Of a stretch of DNA of 64,000 nt, positions 42,891 through 53,975 are shown piece after piece. The translations under genes were made by a program, and so were the position numbers. Position 1 is the first letter of the stretch. Each line of letters starts with the position of its first letter. The notes under the pieces were generated by a model. It was not told where the DNA came from. It worked only from the letters and a program-made list of their open reading frames with translations, and made no database searches. Origin of the DNA: Ascaphus truei (Eukaryota; Chordata; Amphibia; Anura; Ascaphidae); the NCBI GenBank assembly GCA_036426205.1, contig WSYH01002476.1, positions 1 to 64,000 of the forward strand, written 5' to 3'.

Positions 42891-45650
42891 AAGAAGTTCA
42901 GCAGCTGTACTTATAAAATGACAGGGTATAAAAGGAAAGAAACCATTACTAAAAATGTTATCATTATAGATCAATAAAAAGCATTGAACAACCACTTATA
43001 GATAACAATTTTTTGTCCTTTTCCGAACATAACTCCACATTTTGAACAGATGGGATACATGACACAAGACATGGGATAGAAGAAAAGAGTGCTTCTCAAA
43101 GGGGTTATAATATAATGATCGGGCGCTCCTTGTACTATATCCGGTGGTTCTCATTGGGAGTCAAAAGGTTCCAATATTCCAAAAAATAATCTGATCCATA
43201 AAACCCCCATAATGTTCTTCAAAACAAAAAGTGAAAAACGAGTATAAAACAAAAAACTTAGTTTTCATACTTATGCGCATAGGAAACGTCCAAAGAGGTT
43301 ACATATAACTCAGAATATGCAATGGTTCTGAGGTGACTGGGTAAATCATTAATTTTTTGATAAACTATCCTTTGATTTCAAGCTAAATGATAGTGGTATC
43401 CAATGGATCGTTCAGGGAAGGAGTTGCCAGTCCAGTAAAACAATCCAAAATGGCTGGGGAAAACACCACATGGAACCTAGAGAAGGATTCACTTCGATAG
43501 GATATTAAACTACTAAGAGTGGTAATGGTAAAGGCACCTAATTCACAATGGGCTAAGTACAGAAAGAAATGAAGTGTATTATACTAGACATTAGGATTCA
43601 GAGAAATGTCCAAGAATGACCTAGTGGTCTAGTCGCACAACTAATTAAACCGCCACTACTGTATAAATGATTTCAAAATATAACATAGGAGGCAACGTTA
43701 TTCTAACATTGCGCTAAAACTAGCGGGCTACATTCTGGGTAGGCTGGGCTGTTGAGGCAGTTTAAGCTTTCTGCATGACTAAGACCATAGGAGTAACACA
43801 AACAGGATCCCTGGCAGTCCATTCAGTTTGAATGGGAATGCAGGGACCCCATGTTAATCTGATAGGCCTTAATCAAGCAGAAATGTGGGGCTATGTTTGT
43901 TAAGAAAAAGTTTAAGGCATGTATTCCGAATGTACCTGGGTCTTGTGGGGAATGCCATGGTTTTGTTAGAATAAGATGGCCTTCTAAGGTATAATGCACC
44001 TGTTCTGTACTTCCCAATTGGCTTTACTAAAAGATTTGCGTTAGTACAGAGATAGAAGGCATGTTAACACATTAGGATTGACAATAACACACTTTTTGGA
44101 AAAAGGAACATGGTCAAAATGGAAGCATACAAAGTACATCAGGGATTCGGAAGACCAAGCACTTAAAGATATAGAAGATGGGTTGGTACAATTCAGGACT
44201 TTTTGATCTGGGATGTCAGTTGGCAACAAGGGGCAGCAGCAGACAGATAGAGAGTGGCGCTATATGGAAATGAGGAAAAAATGATGGAATATGTAAAAAT
44301 AAGATTTTAAAAAATCCATGTGGACTAACAGTTAGGGTTGAAAAAAGGAGGAGATTGTCATAGTTTAAATTGCACAATATTGGGCCCATACATATTATCA
44401 CAAAGGCACGAAAAATGAATCAGTTAATGCCCTAAACAACCACAAGCAAACAGAAAATAAGATGGGAAAGTATTGGCATGTGTTGCCTATAGGATATCTA
44501 CAAGTTAAAATACGATGTTGTAGAGATATTGAAATGGAACATCTTTTGATTTGTTATATTATGACGATTGGAGGGGAATGGAAACACGAGACAGGAGTGC
44601 CATGTGCACCATGGATTGTCGAAAATTACACTTCAGACTGTAAGGGCGTATCGTAAATCTGTGATTCAACTACATTTATTCCTAAATATACCACAACGAA
44701 AATAAAAGGAGTTGTTAACAGGTCCACTGCTAGGACGGAACTTGGAGGGATGGTGAAGAGATGGTGACCAAAACTCAAAGAATACAGACACCACAAACAG
44801 AGATGTTGACAGTTACTGCTGGAGAATGGCAAAGCTACGCACACCCCTGCAGTCCAAGCAAAAATGAGCACTATGTATGGAGATGCAACGTGTGTGATGT
44901 GTCTGAGCCACGTGTGGCCTTAATATATGCACAACATAGGCGCGTCCAAGGAGCAGAAACAGGACAAGACAAAAAAAGGATTTTAAACTACCATGGCATG
45001 GCAAGGATCCTATATGGTTGATGGCAGACAGATTTTGAATTGTAGCTAAAGGCTCCAAATTATGGTATGGGACTAGGAGTGTAATAAGTAGTTCAAATAT
45101 TGCCTTATGTATCAAGATTTTGAAAAAATTAATGGCCCCGCACAGTTTTTTCCAATTCCGTCCCGTATACCATAAAATACTCAAATCCTGGCAACAGGAG
45201 ATATGAACAGCAATAGCTATGGGCTGTTCCAGAATGTAATGTTCTTATCCTCCATTTGGACCCGGACTTAAAACATGATGATGGCGAGCACAAACCAACC
45301 AAGAGGGACTATCTCAGAACTGATTAAAACCAAAAGGTGGACTCTGTTACAATTTGGCACAACATCCTCTAATACGATTACGTTCAAAAGAGTACTAATC
45401 GTTAAATTCAATGTTGCTTATTTCATCGGACTTGTATGTTCGGTAAATAAAATAAACCCTTTAAGACTTGAGAATAGCGCCTAAGACATACAATTGAGAG
45501 GGCCTTATATGTCGTTTTGCCCTCTTGGTGGGGAATTGCTAAGGAATTGCAGACAAGAGCAATTTCTCATAAACTGTGATTTTAATTGCAAATTTTGTTG
45601 AATAGAAAAATTATATGTATGTAACAAGTATTGATGAATATATATTTATA
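42891..45650 (+). other. 3' part of ERV-like element 1, no env recognised
   Basis: Lies between integrase and the 3' LTR, where an envelope gene would sit. Only short open frames are present (for example 44,462-44,656 and 44,761-45,021). No signal peptide, furin site, fusion peptide or transmembrane pattern could be assigned with confidence. This stretch may also be read less accurately. Confidence 0.4.
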
Positions 45651-46143
45651 TGTTCGGTATCTACATGCCTTGTCGCGCGATGGCAGCATAACAGGTGTAA
45701 ATTCAGACCAAGATTCATAACACTCAATGAGACCTCTCCCTGTGTTGATGGTATGCGGACAGAACACAGGATATTTCAAAGATTGATAACATATTCCTAA
45801 TGAATAATAAAGGCAACCGCGGATGGCGGCAATACATTTTGTTTTCGGTGTGACATGCGTCGCTGGCCATATAAGCGAAGCCTAATACTCTAAATTCTTA
45901 TAGTGTGGTGTTTAGTTAAGTAGTATTGTTTTCTGTCTAGATAGTGCTAAGAATATGATTGAATTTTATTCTAAATTGTGTGTTAAGTCAGTTGTTTTCT
46001 GTGCTAGAGTGGTGATTGGTGATAAGCTTGTATTGAAAAACAGATTGATGGTTATATGAATACCAATTTGTCATTATATTAACTTGTTTGCGTTTTTGTG
46101 TATATTCCCCAAAAAGAACGTGGAAATACAGAGTGTCATTAAC
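45651..46143 (+). mobile_element. ERV-like element 1, diverged 3' LTR
   Basis: Shares with the 5' LTR an ordered set of blocks: TACATGCC, GATGGCAG, CAATGAG, TTTCAAAGATT, CATATTCCTAATGAATAA, GTGGTGTTTAGTTAAG, GATAAGCTTGTATTGAAA, CCCCAAAAAGAA. It lacks the central part and has additional AT-rich sequence. Much more divergent than the two 5' LTRs are from each other. Confidence 0.55.
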
Positions 46144-49100
46144 CTGGGGACAAGTGTTTGCTGCGACAAGAAATGCTTTTCGCTTGACGAGGAAGCAACA
46201 TCTAGATATTGTTCAAAGGGACAGCGTGGCTGTATTGCTTCCACGCGTGAGCCTCACAAGACTCATTCCCTCAATTCTTACCCTTCGGTTGACACATTAG
46301 GGAAACACTGGTGTCCAATAAGGGGTGACAAGATGAATCTCTCCAGATGTATTTGGGGAGGAAACAAAAGGAGGACAAAGTCAATAATGTTGACAGACAA
46401 TTAATTGTAAGTGGTTATTCTGTGAGATTAAAATGAAATCCATTTTATTGTACAGGGCGTAGCATTTATCAAAAAAAATAGGTAATTAGAATTCTACAGA
46501 TCGAATCTTAACGAGCAGTTTGATGAGCTATTGACGTCCAAAATCATCAGACACCACCAAGAACCCTACCAAAAATGAGCCGCTTATCCTATTGAGGTTT
46601 ATAAGCCCCTCTTAAGGCGAGCTTGGAAAAACTTTTGGCCCCATATGAAACAATGAAACTGATCAGAGAAGGGGGGCGGATACGTGTTCTTGACAGTTCA
46701 TTGTATTTCAAACCCGAAAATAAATAAAGGTATCAGTGATCCGCCTCTTTGACACAAAGAAGAAAAGCCTGTTCTACAAGCTGGAGAAACGGATTTGGGG
46801 ATGAATCATCGCTTCAGGTTATCATTCAATGTATGTACGTTCCTCATTGCTGGGTCTCAGGTGCGGAAAGAGGAGACGTACATCCACGAGAGGAGTCATC
46901 CCAGGGAGGAGATCGATATCGCATAACAAAACGGTCGAGCAACAGGTAGTCTTCGGTATGCCCTCTTGTCGAAGACCCGCTTAAGTAATAGTATACAGGC
47001 CGGGAGACCGGGTGGGGGGTGGGTAATCTCCAGGGCCGGTTCAGAAGAGTACCCAAGGATGACGGGGGTGAAAGACAGTTGCCAATGGAGGCGACCCCAA
47101 GTTATCTGACCCGAAACAAGCGATCTGGGGGGATTGTGGGTCAGGTTAAGTATCCAGGGAAGTCCTAACCTCACATCAATGGCTGGGGATTGATGATGTC
47201 CAGCTGACAGGTTCGTGGGCAAAACAACACGCTGTGCTTGAGTTAAAACCAATCTCTTGTGATACGCCCCTAATCAAAACGTCTATCATCAATGGAAGAG
47301 AACTAGGGTGCGTCCTTCCCTGGAGTGTGTGATATTGATCCGATGAGCAAAGGCCCTATCCACAAATATACCCCAGCGGCGCCGGAGTTCACGAAAGCAT
47401 GGTTGGTGAGCATGGAATGGTCTTGCCGATAGGCAGATGGGTACCATCAAACGACAAGAAGATGGGGAGAGGTGGGGTTCAGAGACATAGAGGCAACTCC
47501 CATATTGTCAGAGCACAGGCGTTTCTGGTGTATTGTAACGAATCTGTGGCACACTCCTGCTCCGGAAATCATTCCAAAGTATAGGGGTATGGGGGGACAT
47601 GGTGCTCAAAGTCAAACTGGAACTTCAAGCATAATGTCCGTAATAATAAACCAAGACTGGTGGGACAGAGTCCCCAAATAACGGAGTGGGTTACGAGGAA
47701 TGTGATATGTGAGTCACAATTAAACACATAAGTTTCTGAAGGAGACCAACTATTGTGCATAAGGCAATTAGAGTGACCCCTAATGGAGACAACACTGTGC
47801 TCTATTAATGGTACTCATCTATTAACAATCACAAATGATTAATAAAAAAATTTAACCCATAAATCGGTCTGTTTATTATAGGCATGGTCCATACAAATTG
47901 GGCGTGCAAATTGTAGAAGTAATCTCGCAAGCGAAAACAAAGAGCAAACAGTGCACTGCCAGGGAGCCAGGTGGGTACAATATATAAGGCTAAAGAGTGT
48001 GAAAACAAGCTCTACGATGTAGGACATGGGGGGTCCTTTATCAAGGAGTATACAAACTCTATACGTCGAAACGCATAGGAAGCTATGTTCGCCCTTGCGG
48101 TATGGTTTGGAGTGTTGGTGAAATATAAAATAAGACTTTATACTATCTTCCACCACTTCGCTCTGGCGTGCACTGTTTGACTCTTGTTTTCTCCTGACAT
48201 CACTCCCTCATCAGAAGGTCCAATGGACATGCAAAGGACTATCAGTATTCAAGATCTGCGCGGTAGGTAAGGTCCGGTAGTCAATCGTTTATACCGCTCT
48301 CCTCAATGCCCTGAGGAAAGCCGCCTTCAAAGCACACTCGTTCCAATGTGCTCCGCTGCCAGGGTCCTAAACTTGAGGCATATTGTCCATGGCGAAGAAG
48401 CCTGCTTTAAACTGTAGTAGGAAAATTCAACTGAAGACGCACGGTATGGTTATCAAGAATTGCCGGAAAAGACTTGCAGAAGGCAACGGAATCGTCAACA
48501 GAGGGATTTTTTTCATAAAGAGGTGCGGCCCAAGAATGCTTTCATCCGTGAGGAGCGAGAGATAGATGCACTCGAGAGCGGTGTGGTAGTGTAGGAAAAA
48601 GGATGACGGGTGGTGTGTGTAAAACATCACCTGAATGGTTAAGGAATCTCTGCAAGCCGCGGGGAGCCCTCCTAGCAGACAGGAATAGGGGTCCGAAGAC
48701 TCCCTTAGGGCCACTGATACTGGTGACAGTGTCATGAGCTAAGGCAAGGGAAGAGATGGGGTCACCCGGGGGGTACTGAGTGGCTGCACAGGTTGCAGTT
48801 GTTTGTAGCGAGATTGAATCTAGTTTCTGATACAGCGTATAGTTAGGACGGTTGGAATGGGTGTCCAGAGCTGGCCCTGAGGTTTAGGTCGGGGTAACGG
48901 GTTTTGTACATCTGCGGGATTCATTTGCGTTGGCTTGTGCAAGTTTAACGTTGCTGACTGCAAAACGGATATGGACCCGAGGGTTTTGAGGTAGGAGTAA
49001 TACAATGAACTTGGCCTGGGATTAGAGGGCTTGGGATGCAGTGGTAATGGGATTCCCGTGGTCGAGGCAGGCGGCAGCAAGGGTTTGTCAGGTCCGGTTA

Positions 49101-49850
49101 CCGGAGGGTCAGGCAGCAAAGGGGTAGTCGATCTGGTTCCGAGGGTTCGCGGCAGGCGGCAGGAAAGAGTAGTCAGATTGCGTTCCCACGGTCCAGACAG
49201 GCAGAAGGCAAAACAAAGGCAAGGGCGGCGCTCGACAGGGACAAGGAACCAGTTATTCACGAGCAACGACTAGTTGCAAATGCTGCTATTAGGACAGGGG
49301 AGCTGAATGCAATGAAATCCCAAAGAGAGGCGGATTCCTGTTCAGGGGAGCAAGGGCCAGATTTGCAGGAAGCTAGGGCCTGGCAGCAGACATGGAGGGT
49401 TGTACTGCTGGTCTCCTCGCGGCGGAAGCCACACCATGATTCTGCCTGTCAAGGGAGACCTGGAATTTTAAACACCTTTAAACCTGGATTATTTACTGAG
49501 CAAAGAAAGAGTTATAAATAAAATGGGGGGTTTATTCGTGCAGCAAGAAACATAAACACATAACAATACACAGGTAAAAACAATTCAATGGGGGAGGGGG
49601 AGACAAATACACCTAGGTGCAGGGCGTCGCTATCAGAAGAAGGCTTAGGGTATTGTGCCACGCTCCCTGAGTCAGCGCGAACGCACTGCAGAGGAGGGGC
49701 ACTTGACCTACAAAGAACGCGATATGCGGTATGTAGGGAGCGGGAAGAAGGAGGTGGACGGGGAGTGGGAGGGTTGAGCGGGACGGGGGGCGTGGCTGGA
49801 GCGGCGGGGGGACCGCACCCTCTCCCCCTACTCCCTCACGGGCTGGGCTG
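46144..49850. other. No recognisable gene or element
   Basis: Only short open frames. A CGAAACGCATAGG box is at about 48,065, related to the ACGCGTTTCGAAA box family. A reverse-strand frame at 49,266-48,820 is Pro/Thr/Leu-rich without a domain. I see no RNA gene. Confidence 0.4.
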
Positions 49851-49854
49851 GTAG

Positions 49855-50085
49855 ATGCACACACACACATGCTGGCACGCTACACACGTACAACATGCGG
49901 GCAACAATACACAAAACACACACAACATGTGGCAAGGCATACCACACCATACACAAAACAAAAGCACACAAACACATGATGGAACCATAACACTACACAC
50001 ACAAACACACCCAACAGGGCACTCATAACACACACACAAAGACGAAGGCGGCAGCAACGCACTCAGACACCACACAGAAAGGCAC
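49855..50085 (+). repeat. CA-rich low-complexity tract
   Basis: Imperfect ACACACA/CAACA repeats, giving Cys/Val-rich frames on the reverse strand that are compositional. Confidence 0.85.
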
Positions 50086-51105
50086 TCACGCCGCTTTCTC
50101 TCCACATCCTCCCCGCCCCCGAAGACTATCCTAATACCGAAGCTTCCCCTACCTTATGGCTACAGCCATACAACGTGACGCTTCGAAGCTGGGATCACAA
50201 GTCTCCTGTATCCTAGCGGCTGACGCGTCACAGTGTAGTCAGCTGGGCAGCCAGGGGGGGAACGGGACCGGCTCTGGAGGATTCCCCGTGGTGGAAACCA
50301 GTGCAGCCGTCGCGCAGAAGGGCGAAGCGGGTCCCAGCCCTACCTGATCCCTTGTGCAGTCTATAAGATTCTAGCTTCCTTGCTGTTGGGCTTCGCAGTG
50401 CTTCTCGCTGGGGTTGTAGTTCTTCACCAGGGAGCACCTTTTGAAACGCTTGACGCAGGCCACACAGGCTCACATAGCCTTCTCTCCTTGTCTCTTCAAA
50501 ATCTCCAAACAAAAAGGGCTGTATCTGCTACACGGCCTCCATGATTGATTGTATTGTCTTTAGTTAGATTAAGCGCATTAAGTACATAGCGCTTCACAGC
50601 AGTAATAACGTGGTAATCAAAAGACTAAAAGATAAATAAATAAACAGGATCATGGGAAGAATAAGTGCTTTAGATTAAGGAAGAGGAAAGTCATGACCCG
50701 AGGCGCTTACGTCTAATTGGTAGGTAGGGGAGAACGTACAGAGACAGTAGGAGGGGGAGAGTTCTGGTAAGGCCAATCGGCAGGGGAAAAAAACAAAAAG
50801 GATACCGGCGGCCCTAATAGTCCATAGGTGGGAAAGTCCTGGAATCCAGTGGAAATATTTCAAGTTCGAGGTAGTAGCAATTCTCATGTCTTGGAGTGAC
50901 CGAATGGTACATTCATTATGGGGAGAGTGGAACATATGAAAGAAAAAGAATTAGTGCAACACACTATGATATAACAATTTATACAGACAGAATCCACAGG
51001 ACCTACAAAACAACACAAACAGGACTAACACACACAAAGAAAGCTGAAAATAAATGTTAGTGAATAAACTATTAAAATATAATAAAATGTTGTGTTGGGG
51101 ATTGG
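50086..51105. other. Unassigned GC-mixed and repeat-like sequence
   Basis: 50,110-50,520 is GC-richer with no assigned frame. About 50,575-50,670 (AAGCGCATTAAG...AGCGCTTCACAGCAG) resembles a dispersed vertebrate repeat. The rest shows nothing specific. Confidence 0.35.
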
Positions 51106-51411
51106 GGGTCACTTTGCTCATTAGTAGGACTGACCCTTTAATCCATTAAACAACTCACTGTAATTAGGTCACATAGGATGAAGAAAATGATTAAATCCCA
51201 CAGAATCTGCAGAATATGTTATTCTCCCCCTGCTAAATGTACCCATGCCTCCTCTATGATCACTACACCATGCCTCCTCTACTATCATAACACCATGCCT
51301 CCTCTACTATCACTACACCATGCCCCCTCTACTATCACTACACCATGCCCCCTCTACTATCACTACACCATGCCCCCTCTACTATCACTACACCATGCCC
51401 CCCCTAGTGGA
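51106..51411 (+). repeat. Partial duplicate of 31,430-31,690
   Basis: Starts in the 60-bp repeat (GTCACTTTGCTCATTAGTAGG) and runs into seven or so clean 25-bp satellite units, then switches at CCCCCCTAGTGG to sequence equal to 30,012. It is an extra piece not expected in a simple tandem duplication. Confidence 0.85.
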
Positions 51412-51802
51412 TTGAGGGAGTGGGATTGAATGAGAGTTGGGTAATTTGATGGAGGGAGTGAGAGGAGTGGGGGTGAGGTGAGAAAGAGAGGGGGTAAGAG
51501 TGAGATGGAGAGGAGAGAATACATGGGAAATGGTGGGGAAATAAAGGAGCAGGCAAGCTATGGTTGCAATTGGAGAGCTTGGAAGACGCCGGCACGGGAG
51601 TGGGCGCCGCATAACTCTAGTCCTGTGGTCCCGGGGAAATCTGTCTGCGGCACTGTGTACAAGTGAAAGTATACGCTTATAGAATATTACATAACCCACT
51701 AATAAATGTACATGTGAAAGTATACGCTTATAGAATATTACATAAACCCACTAATAAGTGTACGAGTGAAACTATACGCTTATAGAATATTACATAACTT
51801 AC

Positions 51803-51893
51803 ATCATAATTTATAATGCTAAAAAGGCTGATATTATTGCCACAGTTCCTACCAAGCTACATATAAGAAGAATTTTGATCTTAGCAACAGGAG
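51803..51893 (-). pseudogene. Candidate membrane-helix exon (copy b duplicate)
   Basis: Counterpart of 30,405-30,494. The donor side has lost bases (AACTTACATCATAA), so donor and last codon are damaged, perhaps by sequencing error. Confidence 0.35.
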
Positions 51894-52479
51894 GCGTGAG
51901 TCAGCAAGGACTGCACGTGCGCTCGTGGAGAGCGGAGGGGGGAGAGCCAGGGGAGCAGCAGCTCCCTCTCCGCCGACAGCACGGATCACCCTCTCCCACC
52001 CTCTCCCTCCCCCCGTTGCTCACAGGACATCTCCCTCTGCCATCCCATATCTAGGCAGCAGGAGGCTTGAGTCAGTGAGGACGGCAAGCGCGCTCCAGGA
52101 GGGGGAGGGGAGAGCCAGGGGCAGCAGTGAGGGCGGGCGGCCAGGTGGAAACCCTGGGACTGCTTCCACGCAGTCCCAGGGTTCCGTGGAGCCCTGTGAA
52201 GAATCACTTGTGTATATAATGACGTCACCCGCCTTGCACTCAGAGACCGCGAGAGGCAATGAGAGCCAGGGCCCGCACCGTTGTCAGGCAATGATGCCAT
52301 GACAGCCAAGGCCCACCCCGCAGTCATCCAATGGGAGAGCTTGACAGCCAATGACAGTCAATGAGAGCGCGCACAAACCCACAGATAAACATGTTTGAGT
52401 TTATATATAATATAGATTAATAACTCATTAATAAGTATACAATGTGAAACTATACGCTATAGAATATTACATAACTTAC

Positions 52480-52570
52480 CGGTCGTAATATATAAAGCCC
52501 GCAATGGCCGATGTTATTGCCACTGCTCCAAGCAGACTGCAAATCAGGGCTATTCTAACCTTGGTCGAAA
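52480..52570 (-). other. Candidate membrane-helix exon (copy d)
   Basis: 91 nt, counterpart of 31,098-31,188, with the same TATACAG acceptor, GTAAGTT donor and phases. It codes S-T-K-V-R then a hydrophobic run with LLGAVAITSAIAGFIYYD. It differs from copy c by eight substitutions and no indel, six of them-by-codon changing the residue, while the flanking introns differ almost only by indels. Confidence 0.5.
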
Positions 52571-52939
52571 CTGTATAAAAAAGAAAAATCTGGTTATTAC
52601 TTGTGGCAATGCACCCCCTCCCCCCCCCCCCCCCCAGATATGGGAAATGGGATATAAGAGATTTAACCCTTAGGTGCAAAGGGGGCCGGCAGCACAGGTG
52701 AGGTATTCCTACGTGAGACTGACCATTTAACCCTTTAAAACACGTCAGTGTTATTAGGTCACTTGTTCTACCTGGGACTGACCCTTTAACGCATTAAACA
52801 CATCACTGTATTAGGTCACTTGCTCATTAGTAGGACTGACCCTTAACATTAAACAACTCACTGTAATTAGGTACAATAGGATGAAGAAAATGATTAAATC
52901 CCACAGAATCTGCAGAATATGTTATTCTCCCCCTGCTAA
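52571..52939. repeat. Poly-C run and 60-bp repeat (copy d)
   Basis: Same order as 31,189-31,564. Confidence 0.8.
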
Positions 52940-53866
52940 ATGTACCCATGCCTCCTCTATGATCACTACACCATGCCTCACTCTACTATCATAACACCAT
53001 GCCTCCTCTACTATCACTACACCATGCCCCCTCTACTATCACTACACCATGCCCCCTCTACATATCACTACATACACCATGCCCCCTCTACTATTCAACA
53101 CCATGCCCCCTCTACTCACTACACCATGCCCCCTCTATATACACGACACCATGCACCCTCTACTATCACGACACCATGCCCCCTCTACTATCACGACACC
53201 CTGCCGCCCTCTACTATCACGACACCATGCCCACCTCTATATCTACTACACCATGCCCCCTCACTATCATACACCATGCCCCCTCTACTATCACTCACAC
53301 ATGCCCCCCTAACTATCACTAAACCATGCCCCCTCTACTATCACTACACCATGCCCCTTATATCACTACACATGCCCCCCTCTACATCACTACACCCATG
53401 CCCCCTTATATCACACACATGCCCCTCTTCTATCACTACACATGCCCCTCTACTATCATTACACCATGCCTCCTCTACTATCAACTACACAATCCCGCTC
53501 TCTACTATCACATACACCCTCTCCTCTACTATCACGACACCATGCCCCCCTACTATCATCACTACACCATGCCCCCTCTACTATCACTACACCATGCCCC
53601 CTCTACTATCACTACACCATGCCCCCTGTACTATCACTACACCATGCCTCCTCTACTATCACTACACCATGCCCGCTCTACTATCACTATACCATGCCTC
53701 CTCTACTATCACTACACCATGCCTCCTCTACTATCACTACACCAAGCCCCCCCTACTATCACTACACCATGGCCCCTCTACTATCACTACACCATACCCC
53801 CTCTACTATCACTACACCATGCCCCCTCTACTATTTCTACACCATGCCTCCATCATTTCACTTTCT
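52940..53866 (+). repeat. 25-bp satellite array (second large array)
   Basis: Clean units at 52,950-53,060 and 53,540-53,830, degenerate in the middle. It counterparts 31,565-32,410 without the N gap. The 349-residue open frame across it is an effect of the stop-free 25-bp unit. Confidence 0.95.
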
Positions 53867-53975
53867 GCTAAATCTGTCTCAGCATCTCTCCTGCTTAAAT
53901 CCCTCTCTTGGCTTCCTATTAAATCTCATATTAATTACAAAATACTTCTCTCTTTTAATGCTATACACTTGAAGA
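53867..53975 (+). mobile_element. LINE reverse transcriptase fragment (copy 2)
   Basis: Reads LLKSLSWLPIKSHINYKILL, typical of CR1/L2-type ORF2. It continues from the satellite frame without a boundary stop. Confidence 0.65.

Noticed and set aside
42891..45650. Possible env gene of ERV-like element 1
   Set aside because: No signal peptide, cleavage site, fusion or membrane-anchor pattern could be recognised in the short frames.
48820..49273. Overlapping frames of 148 (reverse) and 80 (forward) residues
   Set aside because: No motif, no splice sites, no second copy in the window for comparison.
49836..50105. Cys/Val-rich reverse-strand frame
   Set aside because: Produced by the CA-rich tract.
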